A stretch of DNA of 64,000 nt from GCA-958296115 sp965222445 (GCA_965222445.1 CBDCTY010000002.1:2542001-2606000), one strand, 5' to 3'. Shown: positions 1-9,444, counted from the first letter of the stretch. Notes: generated by a model not told the origin, from the letters alone. Translations and numbers: made by a program.

Positions 1-1041
1 GGGAAGCAGGCCCTTGTCACTGAACTGCCCGCTCCCTTTGGCTTCGCAACAACGGAAGTCATCCCGCTACGGCCGAGGCACAACGGCCAAGATCGGCGGT
101 TTCTGTTTTTCTACCTCCTGCATCCGGACGTACGGCATCATGTCGCCGAACGTATGGAAGGAAGCACGGGACGGCAGCGTGTGCCGACGGAAGTCCTGCT
201 TGACCTGCCTTATCCTAGCCTACCGCCAGAGCAGCAGGTAATCGTTGCCGAATCACTGGAGTCCCTACTGCGCCTTAAGTCAGTAGAAGAGCAATCCATC
301 GCCACGGCTCAAGCCCTCAAGCGCGCCGCCATGCACACGCTGTTCACGCGCGGGCTGCGGGGCGAGGCGCAGAAGGAGACGGAGATCGGGCCGATACCGG
401 AGAGTTGGGAGTTGAAACTCCTCTCCGATCACTTCGCTGTAATCTCTGGAGGGACTCCTTCTCGACGGGTTCAGGAATTTTGGTTGGGCGGTACCATTCC
501 ATGGGTCAAGACCACCGAGGTTGACTACTGCGTAATCAGGAAAACCGAGGAATACATCACACGAGCTGGCCTAGAGCAATCAGCAGCGAAGGTGCTTCCT
601 CCCGGAACACTCCTGTTAGCTATGTACGGACAGGGTGTGACTCGAGGCAAAGTTGCAATCCTCGGGATTGAAGCAACATGCAATCAGGCGTGTGCAGCGA
701 TAAGCCCGAACGATGGCGCAGTCGATTCTAAGTACCTGTATCACTTCCTCCTCTTTCGCTATGAGTCGATTCGACAGATGGCCCACGGTGGACAGCAACA
801 AAACCTCAACTTGGAAATCGTTCGCAATCTACCTTTACCCATTCCTCCAACACGAGATGAACAGCATGAAATCGTCGTCATCCTCGACGCCATCGACCGC
901 AAGATTGACCTGCACCGGAAGAAGCGCGCTGTGCTGGAGGAGCTGTTCAAGGCGCTGCTGCACAAGCTAATGACGGGGGAGATACGGGTGGGGGAGTTGG
1001 AAGCTGTCCAAGTTTCCACGGCAGAAAGGGATACTCTGTAA
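1..1041 (+). CDS. hsdS: Type I restriction-modification specificity subunit HsdS (5' part outside window)
   Basis: Sequence recognition subunit of a type I restriction-modification enzyme; it gives the HsdM/HsdR complex its target. The frame is open from base 1, so the gene starts upstream and the window holds only the C-terminal ~346 residues. Visible are the end of one target recognition half, a central helical spacer, a second target recognition domain beginning near 'IGPIPESWELKLLSDH' and the distal helical repeat (IDLHRKKRAVLEELFKALLHKLMTG), the usual HsdS architecture. hsdM is expected upstream. The stop TAA shares one base with the next ATG (TAATG), so translation is coupled. Family assignment is secure; the specificity is unknown. 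Confidence 0.93.
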   Translation, partial: GKQALVTELPAPFGFATTEVIPLRPRHNGQDRRFLFFYLLHPDVRHHVAERMEGSTGRQRVPTEVLLDLPYPSLPPEQQVIVAESLESLLRLKSVEEQSIATAQALKRAAMHTLFTRGLRGEAQKETEIGPIPESWELKLLSDHFAVISGGTPSRRVQEFWLGGTIPWVKTTEVDYCVIRKTEEYITRAGLEQSAAKVLPPGTLLLAMYGQGVTRGKVAILGIEATCNQACAAISPNDGAVDSKYLYHFLLFRYESIRQMAHGGQQQNLNLEIVRNLPLPIPPTRDEQHEIVVILDAIDRKIDLHRKKRAVLEELFKALLHKLMTGEIRVGELEAVQVSTAERDTL

Positions 1042-2303
1042 TGCGAGAATTCACAGAGCTACTGCATAAGATCATACAGCAGACAACTTTTGATTGTGAC
1101 CACTTGGGAGTATGCACGTCGTCGCAGTTGCAGGCTATGTACTATCGCGCTACAGGATTGGATGTGCTGAGTATAGTATCTGCGAAACCACAACTTCAGC
1201 AGACTCTGCTGACAGAATTGATAGTAAAGATTAGCTCTCTGTTAGAAAAATTCACAGTTGACGGTTATATCGGATATGGGCTTACTGATCTGATCGGCGG
1301 TAGCGATCCCGCAGTGGCCAAATTCGCTGACATGCTTATTAGGGCGGGCGCTGTTCTGGGACCAGAGCGTGTCACGCAATTGGTCTTCGGCTGGGCTGAC
1401 GGTGACCCTCTTGAGTACTGGACACACGCTGTGCTGTGTGGGGTATCCGTCAACGAGGCTTTGGATATGGGTAACGGCATCTCCTTTACCAGTCTACCAA
1501 AATCCTCAAATGAGGTTTCAGCACATTTGCCTCGGGGCAGCACCATGCAATATGGAGACTTCCAGTTTATGAGTGCCGTTAAAGTATCAATTTTTTGTGA
1601 AGCCAGGCCAGCTTTATTCCCCAGGCAATCCGATAGCTTAACCCTAGACCACACATGGGCTCATGGGAAAATTCAACCCTTTTCGCTGGATGTATTGTGC
1701 GAAACCTTATCGCTGTCATGCAATCAATATGTTGATTGGATGATCAGCTGGGCCGACTACGGTGAACTCCTTTTGTTAAATACAGGTGTATTCGGGGGAT
1801 CTCAACATCGTAGAAATGCATCAGATTCTGGTAAAACAGAGCTGACACAAGAGCACTTGGCTATAACATATAGCTTGTTATCAAAGCGTACCATCCTACA
1901 GAATCAAGGAAAAAATATAGACTTAGCAATCAGCAGATGGATGAGCTCTAAGCAACGCATAAGCTACGCCGACCGGTTCATTGAGCTGCGCATCGCGTTG
2001 GAGGCGCTTTATCTAAAGGGAATCGATCGTGAGTTGGGGTTTCGCCTTGCAACTCGTGGTGCATGGCACTTGGGCGCAGACTTCAGCGCACGGCGCAAAT
2101 ACCAAAGGATACTCAAAGGCGCGTACGACCTTGGGTCGAAGGCGGTGCATACCGGCGCAACCCCGGACACTGAGGAGAATCGTCAACTGCTCACTGCCGC
2201 CCAAGACCTGTGCCGTAAAGGGATACTGAAGCGACTGGATGAAGGCAAGGAGCCGAACTGGAATGAATTGGTATTGGGGAAAGAATCAGGTACTATCCCG
2301 TGA
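1041..2303 (+). CDS. HEPN (ApeA-like) domain protein inside the hsd operon
   Basis: A 420-residue protein translated directly after hsdS. The N-terminal ~270 residues match nothing I recognise. The last ~130 residues (DRFIELRIALEALYLKG, then ELGFRLATRGAWHLG, then AYDLGSKAVHTG) have the helical pattern of the ApeA-like HEPN domains found in anti-phage RNases. In active HEPN RNases an Arg normally stands 4-6 residues before the His; here the site reads DLGSKAVHTG with Gly where Arg is expected, so catalysis is doubtful. The gene is clearly AT-richer than its neighbours, suggesting separate acquisition. By analogy with the anticodon nuclease PrrC carried in an hsd operon, it may be a back-up effector or partner of the restriction enzyme; that role is inferred. 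Confidence 0.72.
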   Translation: MREFTELLHKIIQQTTFDCDHLGVCTSSQLQAMYYRATGLDVLSIVSAKPQLQQTLLTELIVKISSLLEKFTVDGYIGYGLTDLIGGSDPAVAKFADMLIRAGAVLGPERVTQLVFGWADGDPLEYWTHAVLCGVSVNEALDMGNGISFTSLPKSSNEVSAHLPRGSTMQYGDFQFMSAVKVSIFCEARPALFPRQSDSLTLDHTWAHGKIQPFSLDVLCETLSLSCNQYVDWMISWADYGELLLLNTGVFGGSQHRRNASDSGKTELTQEHLAITYSLLSKRTILQNQGKNIDLAISRWMSSKQRISYADRFIELRIALEALYLKGIDRELGFRLATRGAWHLGADFSARRKYQRILKGAYDLGSKAVHTGATPDTEENRQLLTAAQDLCRKGILKRLDEGKEPNWNELVLGKESGTIP

Positions 2304-3706
2304 CACTCGAGCAGATAGCAGCACTGACCGCCTCCGGCGAGTCTGAGACGCTGGAGTTCAAGGAGACGACCGGAACGCGCCGAGAAGCAACGATGACGGT
2401 GTGCGCCTTCCTGAACCACCGCGGCGGGCAGGCGCTGTTCGGCGTCACCCAGGCAGGGACCGTGGCTGGCCAGCAGGTCGGCGAGCGCACCATTGAGGAG
2501 CTGAGCGCCGAGCTTCGGCAAATCGACCCTCCGGCGTTTCCGACGGTTGAGCGGGTCCCTGTGGACGGCGGCCGGGAGGTCATCGTGGTCAGCACGGCCC
2601 AGGGCGTGTCGAGGCCGTACACGTACCGAGGCAGCGCCTACCGGCGGGTCGGGAACACCACGCTCGCCATGTCCGCCGACGAGTACAACCGTATGCTCTT
2701 CGAGCGGATGCACAGCGAACAGCGCTGGGAGAACCAGCCCGCCACCGGATGGTCGGTCGACGACCTCGACGTGGCGGAGATTCGACGGACGGTTGCGGAG
2801 GCGGTCCGGCGCGGGCGGCTTGAGGAGCCTGTAGGTGGAGATCCGTCTGACCTGCTACGGGGCCTTGGCCTTCTGCGTGACGGCGTGCTGCTTCGGGCGG
2901 CGGCAGTGCTGTTCGGCAGCACGGAGCGGCTGGAGTTCGAGATGCCGCAGTGCTTGCTGCGCGTCGCCCGCTTCCGGGGGACCGACCGGATGGAGTTCCT
3001 GGACAATCGCCAGTTCAACGGCAACGCCTTCACGCTTCTGGTGAACGCGGAGCGCTTTCTGCGCGACACCCTGCCCATCGCCGGGCGGTTCGAGCAGGAT
3101 CGCTTCGAGCGCATCGACGAGCCTTTGTACCCACCTCTGGCCACACGCGAGGCGCTGGCGAACGCCCTGTGCCATCGCGACTACTCCATTGGCGGCGGTT
3201 CGGTTGGCATAGCGGTCTACGATGACCGCCTGGAGGTCACGTCCTCCGGCTCCCTGCACTTCGGCCTGACGCCGGAGAAGCTGTTCGCGCCGCACGAGTC
3301 GCGTCCGTGGAACCCGTTGATCGCCCGCACGTTCTACCGTCGAGGGATCATCGAGGAGTGGGGCAGCGGAACGCTGAAGATGGCGGACCTGGCGAGCCGG
3401 GCCGGGCTCCCGGTCCCGGAGATAGAGGATGACGGCGGGGCCGTCACCGTTCGGTTCCGGCACGGCCAGTTCATTCCGCAGCTGGAGGGCACTGAAGCTA
3501 GTCCTGCCCAAAGATGGGAGGAGGTCCTAGCTTTGCTGGATAGTGCAGAGGACGGGCTGACGCGAGGCGAGATTCGCACCCGCCTGGGCCCTGGCGTTAG
3601 CGAGCGTCAGGTGCGAAGGGCGCTGGAGGAGTTGAAGGCTAGAGGGCTGGTCTTATCCCCTGGTCGTGGACGGTCGGGGTGTTGGAAGCGCGTGGGACGC
3701 CTGTAG
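2300..3706 (+). CDS. AlbA_2/Schlafen-type putative DNA-binding ATPase-like protein
   Basis: 468 residues, GTG start overlapping the previous stop (GTGA). Residues ~10-125 form an AlbA_2/Schlafen-like domain (SGESETLEFKETTG, CAFLNHRGGQALFGV, YTYRGSAYRRVGNTT). Residues ~255-380 contain the HATPase_c_4-type module of RecG-like transcriptional regulators (REALANALCHRDYS, IAVYDDRLEVTSSGSL, NPLIARTFYRRGIIEEWGSG). A winged helix closes the protein (residues ~405-465: LTRGEIRTRLGPGVSERQVRRALEELKARGLV). Such proteins are common in type I restriction loci and defence islands and bind nucleic acid; a specific role here (regulator or effector) is inference. It is co-transcribed with hsdS and probably hsdR. 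Confidence 0.85.
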   Translation: MTLEQIAALTASGESETLEFKETTGTRREATMTVCAFLNHRGGQALFGVTQAGTVAGQQVGERTIEELSAELRQIDPPAFPTVERVPVDGGREVIVVSTAQGVSRPYTYRGSAYRRVGNTTLAMSADEYNRMLFERMHSEQRWENQPATGWSVDDLDVAEIRRTVAEAVRRGRLEEPVGGDPSDLLRGLGLLRDGVLLRAAAVLFGSTERLEFEMPQCLLRVARFRGTDRMEFLDNRQFNGNAFTLLVNAERFLRDTLPIAGRFEQDRFERIDEPLYPPLATREALANALCHRDYSIGGGSVGIAVYDDRLEVTSSGSLHFGLTPEKLFAPHESRPWNPLIARTFYRRGIIEEWGSGTLKMADLASRAGLPVPEIEDDGGAVTVRFRHGQFIPQLEGTEASPAQRWEEVLALLDSAEDGLTRGEIRTRLGPGVSERQVRRALEELKARGLVLSPGRGRSGCWKRVGRL

Positions 3707-3715
3707 ATAAGGCCC

Positions 3716-3813
3716 CTGGGGGGCGTTATGGGGGCGTCTTAGGGGCGTTATGGGGGCCTATAGGGGCGCGATGGGAGCGAGATGGGGGCGTTATTTAGGG
3801 GCGAGATAGGGCC
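3716..3813 (+). repeat. G-rich short imperfect tandem repeats upstream of hsdR
   Basis: The ~110-base gap before hsdR is made of imperfect repeats of a ten-base unit close to GGGGCGTTAT, repeated about six to eight times with variants (GGGGCGTCTT, GGGGCGCGAT, GGGGCGAGAT). Runs of four to six G recur at short intervals, so a G-quadruplex on the coding strand or mRNA is possible. It lies where the hsdR ribosome binding site should be, so it may tune HsdR translation. Function is inferred; the repeat itself is seen. Confidence 0.7.
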
Positions 3814-3818
3814 AAGCC

Positions 3819-6812
3819 ATGACTGAACTCAACATCACAGAAGCCGGCGCCGTCCAGTTCCCGATGGTCCGCCACGCGGCGGAGGTCGGCTGGACGCCTC
3901 TGCCGCCGGCGGATGCCCTCGCCATGAGAGGCGGAGAGTCGGGGCTGCTGTTTCGCGGCGTACTGGAAGAGGCGCTGCGCCGGTTCAGCCCCTGGTTGAC
4001 GGACGACGCCGTCCGGTCGGTGGTCGAGAACATCCAGGCGCTCCCGCCGACCATCGAGGGCAACCGCCAGATGCTGGCCTGGCTGCGCGGCGAGCGGCAG
4101 TGGTACGACGAGGCCGAGCAGCGCCACCGGCAGGTCAGGCTCATAGACTTCGACACGCCCGGGGCCAACGTCCTGCACGTGACCTGGGAGTGGCGGCTCA
4201 AGCCGCCAGCCCGCAAGGGCAACCGCGCCGACGTGATGTTCGTGGTCAACGGCGTGCCGGTCGCCATCGTCGAGCACAAGAACCCGACAGACGCCGATGC
4301 CATCGAGCGGGGCGTCACGCAACTGCGCCGCTATGAGATGGAGACGCCTGAGATGCTGGGCGCGGCACAACTTTTCAACGTGACCCACCTGCTCGACTAC
4401 TGGTACGGCGTCACCTGGAACCTGTCGCGCCGCTACATGGCGCGGTGGAAGGAGTCCCCGGAAGAGAGCTACCGGTTCGCTGTCCAGTCCTTCTTCGAGC
4501 CGACGGACTTCCTGCGCACCCTGCGCGACTGGGTCCTCTTCTACGTCGAGGACGGCGAAATGCGGAAGACCGTGTTGCGCCAGCACCAGCGCCGCGCGGT
4601 GGACCTCATCGTCGAGCGGTGCGCCGAGCCGGTGAAGCGGCGCGGCCTCGTCTGGCACACCCAGGGGGCCGGCAAGACGTTCACACTGCTCACAGCCGCC
4701 CGCCTGATATTGGAAGCGAAGGAGGCGTTCCGCAACCCGACGGTCGTGGTCGTCGTAGACCGCACGGAGCTGGAGGGCCAGCTTCAGGGCTGGGTGGAGC
4801 GGCTGCTCGGCGAGATGCAGCAGCAGGACATCGCGGTATCTCAGGCCAACTCCAAGGCCGAGCTGCGTGAGATGCTGGCTGCCGATAGGAGAGGGCTGAT
4901 CATCTCGATGATCCACAAGTTCGAGGGCATTGAGAAGGACGCCAACCTCCGAGACAACGTCTACGTGTTCATCGACGAGGCCCACCGCTCCGTCGCCAGG
5001 GAGCTTGGCACGTACCTCATGGCCGCGCTGCCCAACTCCACCATCGTCGGCTTCACCGGCACGCCCATCGCACGGACGGCTCACGGGGAGGGCACCTTCA
5101 AGATATTCGGCGCAGACGACGATCAGGGCTACCTGGACAAGTACTCGATAGCCGAGTCCATCGAGGACGAGACGACGCTGCCCATCCGCCACATGATGGC
5201 GCCGAGCGAGATGACCGTGCCGGCCGGGCAGCTCGATAGGGAGTTCTTCGCCCTAGCCGAGATGGAAGGCGTGACTGACGTCGACGAGTTGAACCGTGTC
5301 CTGGACAGGGCTGTGGGACTCCGCACCTTCCTCACCGCCGACGACAGGATCGAAAAGGTCGCGGCGTTCGTCGCTCAGCACTTTCAGGAAAACGTACTGC
5401 CGCTCGGTTACAAAGCGTTCCTGGTGGGCGTCAACCGCGAAGCCTGCGCCAAGTACAAGCGCGCGCTCGACAAGCTGCTGCCGCCTGAGTGGAGCGTGCC
5501 GGTGTACTCGGAGAATACCAATGATGTCGTCGAAAGGCCGCTCGTCGCCGAGCTTCAGCTTTCCGAGGAGCAGGAGAAGGACGTCCGGCTTACCTTCAAG
5601 AAGGCGAGCGAGGACCCGAAGATACTCATAGTCACCGACAAGCTGCTGACGGGCTACGACGCGACGCGCCTGTACTGCATGTACCTGGACAAGCCGATGC
5701 GCGACCATGTGCTGCTTCAGGCCATCGCACGGGTGAACCGGCCCTACGTGGACGGGGAAGGCAACAGCAAGCCCATCGGCCTCGTCGTGGACTTCGTGGG
5801 CGTCCTGCGGGAGCTGCGGAAGGCGCTGCAGTTCGACTCATCCGACGTCAGCGGCGCGATAGAGGACCTAGACCTGCTGATGTATGACTTTCAGGACAAG
5901 GTAGTCAAGGCAAAGGCGAGCTATCTCGACTATGGGGACGGCGGCAGAGTGGCCGAGACACGGGCAGCCTACGCCACTGCCGGAGGAAGCGCGGACGAGC
6001 GCCTGGAACAGGTCGTGTACACGCGCTTCCTCGATCCCGATGCCCGCAAGGGGTTCTTCTCGGCCTACAAGGAGCTAGAGGCGCTGTGGGAGATACTCTC
6101 GCCGTCCCCAGAACTGCGTGACCATATAGACACGTTCAAGCAGCTAGTCAAGCTCTACGCCGCAGTCCGCAACGCCTACGCAGACCGCCCCGACTTCGTA
6201 GCAGAGCTCGCGCACAAGACCCAGCGGCTGGTGGAAGAGTCGGCGGCGATGTACGGCCTGGGCAACCTCACCAAAGCTGTGACGTTCGACTTGCGCACAC
6301 TTACGGCCCTCAGGAAAGAGTCAGGTCCCGACGAGGCCAAGGTGTTCAACCTCGTGCGTGGCCTTCAGACAGAGGTAGAGAGTGAGCCGGGACTAGAAGC
6401 CGTGCTGCGGCCTCTCAAGGAACGCGCCAAGCACGTGCTGAAGGGACTCGAAGAGCGCACAACCTCCGGGCTTGCGGCTATGGACATGCTGGAGGCCCTC
6501 GCCAACGAGAAGGAGGCTGCCGTCGTTGCCGCGAGGGAGAGCACGCTACCTCCGAGAGCGTTCGGGGTGTACTGGACGCTGAAGAACGACGCTGCCCTAC
6601 AAACTGCCGGGGTGAGCGCGATGGAATTCGCAGAAGAGGCCCAGGCCCTTGTGGACCGCTTTCCCAACGCCGCCGTCAACGCCGACGAGCAACGACGACT
6701 GAGAACTTCACTGTACAACCCGTTGCTGAAAGTCGAAAGCGGCGAGCGGGGCCGCCTCGTGGACCAAACCTTGGCGATAATGCTGGGCGGAGACGCCGAT
6801 GCAGAAGATTGA
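3819..6812 (+). CDS. hsdR: Type I restriction enzyme endonuclease/translocase subunit HsdR
   Basis: 997 residues, full length for the family. The N-terminal nuclease domain has the PD-(D/E)xK residues D138 and E152-H153-K154 (in ADVMFVVNGVPVAIVEHK). The SF2 motor follows: Walker A QGAGKT at 282-287, DEAH box at 386-389, motif III in GFTGTPI, then the second RecA-like domain and a long helical C-terminal region that docks on the HsdM2S core. It cleaves DNA after ATP-driven translocation from unmodified sites. It overlaps the next gene by 14 bases. No frameshift is seen. Confidence 0.96.
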   Translation: MTELNITEAGAVQFPMVRHAAEVGWTPLPPADALAMRGGESGLLFRGVLEEALRRFSPWLTDDAVRSVVENIQALPPTIEGNRQMLAWLRGERQWYDEAEQRHRQVRLIDFDTPGANVLHVTWEWRLKPPARKGNRADVMFVVNGVPVAIVEHKNPTDADAIERGVTQLRRYEMETPEMLGAAQLFNVTHLLDYWYGVTWNLSRRYMARWKESPEESYRFAVQSFFEPTDFLRTLRDWVLFYVEDGEMRKTVLRQHQRRAVDLIVERCAEPVKRRGLVWHTQGAGKTFTLLTAARLILEAKEAFRNPTVVVVVDRTELEGQLQGWVERLLGEMQQQDIAVSQANSKAELREMLAADRRGLIISMIHKFEGIEKDANLRDNVYVFIDEAHRSVARELGTYLMAALPNSTIVGFTGTPIARTAHGEGTFKIFGADDDQGYLDKYSIAESIEDETTLPIRHMMAPSEMTVPAGQLDREFFALAEMEGVTDVDELNRVLDRAVGLRTFLTADDRIEKVAAFVAQHFQENVLPLGYKAFLVGVNREACAKYKRALDKLLPPEWSVPVYSENTNDVVERPLVAELQLSEEQEKDVRLTFKKASEDPKILIVTDKLLTGYDATRLYCMYLDKPMRDHVLLQAIARVNRPYVDGEGNSKPIGLVVDFVGVLRELRKALQFDSSDVSGAIEDLDLLMYDFQDKVVKAKASYLDYGDGGRVAETRAAYATAGGSADERLEQVVYTRFLDPDARKGFFSAYKELEALWEILSPSPELRDHIDTFKQLVKLYAAVRNAYADRPDFVAELAHKTQRLVEESAAMYGLGNLTKAVTFDLRTLTALRKESGPDEAKVFNLVRGLQTEVESEPGLEAVLRPLKERAKHVLKGLEERTTSGLAAMDMLEALANEKEAAVVAARESTLPPRAFGVYWTLKNDAALQTAGVSAMEFAEEAQALVDRFPNAAVNADEQRRLRTSLYNPLLKVESGERGRLVDQTLAIMLGGDADAED

Positions 6813-7098
6813 CGAAAGACGTGCGGCCCTCTGCGAACGCGTCGAGGCTTGGGCGTTGCAGTTGGCTGTGCAGACGCCCCGGATACGCATCCAGCAGATG
6901 TCACGGAAGTGGGGATCCTGCTCGAATTCGGGCACCCTTACCCTGGCCTCTGACCTTACTGAGCGCGAAGCGGGGTTCCAAGACTTCGTAATCGTCCACG
7001 AGTTGCTCCACTTTCGGGTGCCAAACCACGGCAAGCTTTTCAAGGCGCTCATGACAGCGCACGTGCCCGCCTGGAGAGAGCACGACATAGCAAAGTAG
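6799..7098 (+). CDS. YgjP-like (DUF45) putative zinc metallopeptidase, short form
   Basis: 99 residues, shorter than typical YgjP proteins (~170-240), but the core is intact: the motif SRKWGSC near residue 35 and the zinc site HELLHFRVPNH (HExxH plus a distal His). Genes of this family are often the last gene of type I restriction operons. The start lies inside hsdR (14-base overlap), indicating translational coupling. The substrate is unknown; regulation or turnover of the restriction complex is only a suggestion from context. Confidence 0.85.
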   Translation: MQKIDERRAALCERVEAWALQLAVQTPRIRIQQMSRKWGSCSNSGTLTLASDLTEREAGFQDFVIVHELLHFRVPNHGKLFKALMTAHVPAWREHDIAK

Positions 7099-7174
7099 AG
7101 AAGCACGAACGAGTTGCACCCCCACTGCCATCTGCTGGCTGCGCAGTGTGCAGCTATTTTGCTACGCTCGACGT

Positions 7175-8887
7175 ATGACCCTCTCAGACCGACATCTGCT
7201 CGACCCCCTCAGCCGGATGCCGTTCGTCGATTCGGCGGAGCTGGCGGGTGTCCTCGGCGAGCCGCATACCACGGTTCACAGAACCCTGAGCAACCTGCTA
7301 GCCGAGGGCATCGTCGGGCGCGTGAGCCACGGCACCGCACACTTGCCGTCCAGCCAGCGATACCACCTGATGGCCAACGGCATTGGCGAAGCTGCCTGGG
7401 TGCTTGGTTTCGACACGCCCTCGGACTTCGTGCGCGCCTACCCGGTATCCAGGGAGTGGCTGACGCTGCTCATACGCAGGATGGACGCGGTGGCCGCCGT
7501 CTACCGCCTCGCAGCTTCGATGTCCCCCGGCATCGACGAGCTCCGGTCCCGGGTGGAGTTTCACCGGAGAGGCCGCTTCGACGCCACCATCACGCTCCAC
7601 GACGGCCGCAGCTTCGGCGTGGTGCGCCAGGGCCTGGCCCTGCGGCGCCGGTCCCTCTACGACCGGCTGAGGGCCATAGCGGAGTACGACTACAGCCGAC
7701 GTCCCGGCACCATTCTCATCCTGGTGCCCAGCGTTTGGGAGGAGAGGCTGACCACGAGGTTCTGCGAGGAGCGGAACATCCGCGACTGCTACGTCGCCGT
7801 GGAGTCCAGGGACGCGCTGGAAAGACGGGACCTTCGCCTCTGGTGTTGCACCTCGTGGGTGATCGGCAGCAGGTTCTTCTCGCTGAAGGGCGTGGTCTCC
7901 CGCGCCAGCACCGGCGGAGCGCCTCACACGGCGTCACCAGAGCGGAAGCGGGCCTCAATACCCAACCCGGAGCGGATGGTGCAGGCTGCGCCGGCCTTCG
8001 GCGTCAGCCCGTCGGGGAAGCGCACGCTCGACCTAATCACCGACCATCCGATGATTCCCCGTGAGCACCTGGCTCTCTGGCTCGGCGTCTCGGAGGGAAG
8101 GGTCAGCCAGATGATGCACAACCTTGTGAAAACCTGGGGCCTTGTCGAGCGTCGAGGACAACGCGGTGACATCCGCTACACCCTGTCCGCCGAGGGCATC
8201 CGCTACATCACTCACAGGGACCGCGCTCAGCTTCCCACGACGCAGGGCATCTGGAGCACCTCCCTCACCACCGACAAACAGGGCCGCAGGCGTCACGTGG
8301 GACACCGCATCGAGACGTGGGCGAGGCAGACGAGGCACGCAGACGGCATCACATGGTTCCTCTCGAAGCTTCAGACCGAGACTCGTGCCGACCCTGCCAG
8401 TGAACTCCAGTGGACGGTCCCCACCGCCAGGTCCGACCGCACCTACAACTGGGGAGATTCCGCCATCGCTCCCGACGCCGTGGGACAGATGACCGCCCAG
8501 GGCCTTCGGATACCGTTCTACTTCGAGTACGAGCTGCGAGCCCGTCACCCCAGGGGAGTCCTTGCCCGTCTGAGACCCTACACGCGCTATTACCATTCCA
8601 ACGAGCCGGGGGAGGACCAGCCGCCGTATCCCGTCACCCTGTTCATCGTGGACACTGAGGAGGTCGAGGCAACCTACGTGAGCACAGCGGCCCGCATGAC
8701 CCTGATGACCGTGCCCGTTCTCGTGTCCTGCATCCCCGTCCTGTCACGCACGGGGATACTGGGATCGTCATGGCGTCCACTGTGGCAATCGGAGTCCCCG
8801 AGGCTGCCCCTGTCCAGGCTGAGCGCCTACCAATGGGACTACCTCCACCACCGGATGCGTCACCGTCCTGTAGGGGGGGATAGATAG
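7175..8887 (+). CDS. Replication-relaxation-like winged-helix protein, apparently with duplicated modules
   Basis: 570 residues from ATG 7175; an in-frame GTG at 7148 is less likely. Residues ~1-60 form a winged helix (FVDSAELAGVLGEPHTTVHRTLSNLLAEG). A region with a FDATITLHDGRSFGVVRQG core follows, then a second winged helix (~285-345: ITDHPMIPREHLALWLGVSEGRVSQMMHNL) and a second domain with RHVGHRIETWARQ, IAPDAVGQM and FYFEYELRAR. The His ... PD ... E pattern is that of the Replic_Relax family of mobile elements. The two halves look like repeats of the same plan. Function in mobilisation or replication is inferred from the family; no partner gene is adjacent. Confidence 0.65.
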   Translation: MTLSDRHLLDPLSRMPFVDSAELAGVLGEPHTTVHRTLSNLLAEGIVGRVSHGTAHLPSSQRYHLMANGIGEAAWVLGFDTPSDFVRAYPVSREWLTLLIRRMDAVAAVYRLAASMSPGIDELRSRVEFHRRGRFDATITLHDGRSFGVVRQGLALRRRSLYDRLRAIAEYDYSRRPGTILILVPSVWEERLTTRFCEERNIRDCYVAVESRDALERRDLRLWCCTSWVIGSRFFSLKGVVSRASTGGAPHTASPERKRASIPNPERMVQAAPAFGVSPSGKRTLDLITDHPMIPREHLALWLGVSEGRVSQMMHNLVKTWGLVERRGQRGDIRYTLSAEGIRYITHRDRAQLPTTQGIWSTSLTTDKQGRRRHVGHRIETWARQTRHADGITWFLSKLQTETRADPASELQWTVPTARSDRTYNWGDSAIAPDAVGQMTAQGLRIPFYFEYELRARHPRGVLARLRPYTRYYHSNEPGEDQPPYPVTLFIVDTEEVEATYVSTAARMTLMTVPVLVSCIPVLSRTGILGSSWRPLWQSESPRLPLSRLSAYQWDYLHHRMRHRPVGGDR

Positions 8888-9444
8888 CGCCGATGCGTCG
8901 CTATCTGCCCTCACTGCTGTCTGGGGGCTGCAAAACGGTGCATCTTGGCCTGTCGGCGAGGGTTTGAGAGACCGCAGACCGCCCTATTCACCCTTGTTTT
9001 AGCTACGAAACAGGCCGACAGACCCTCTGACCGGTCAGCGCCTGAAAATGCAAATGGATGGGAAGCCATGCTAAACTACATTGCCTCTCCAATGACACCT
9101 CGTTTGCACTTTGCAACCCCTGGCGTGTCATCCGCTAGTGAGGAAAACAGCTATGAATGAACCTGTCCAGCGGGTCCCGAGAGTCGATGCGGGCAGGATT
9201 CGGCGTGTTGGAGGCGTATGCGGCCCAGGTTGGCCCATCGGTTTTGGCGCGAAACGGCCCGAAACGATGTGGGGGTACATGACATGATTTTGAGGCATGG
9301 GCAGGAACGGACATCCTGGGCCAACCGGCTAGGGATTCGTGCAATTTGCGGGATATATTGGCGGGCTAAAATGACCGGTCACTGTCGGGGCTGGTTCCAC
9401 CGAAAAACGGATTCAATTGCCAAAGTGGGCCACCCCTGTAGAGG
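8888..9444. other. Non-coding gap of about 560 bases with one hairpin
   Basis: No convincing gene. A perfect 8-bp stem AGATAGCG/CGCTATCT (8882-8889 with 8899-8906) overlaps the end of the preceding gene; it lacks a T-run, so it is at most a weak terminator. Open frames at 8945-9160 and 9218-9454 lack ribosome binding sites and family features. The sequence at 9420-9433 shares AAGTGGGCCA with 15884-15893 beyond the serine recombinase gene (see findings). Confidence 0.5.

Noticed and set aside
3795..5192. 465-codon open frame on the minus strand opposite hsdR
   Set aside because: It mirrors the high-GC third positions of hsdR; the composition is low in complexity and no domain is recognisable, while the plus strand has an unambiguous full-length HsdR.
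8945..9160. 71-codon open frame in the 8.9-9.4 kb gap
   Set aside because: No ribosome binding site and no protein-like pattern; a chance frame.
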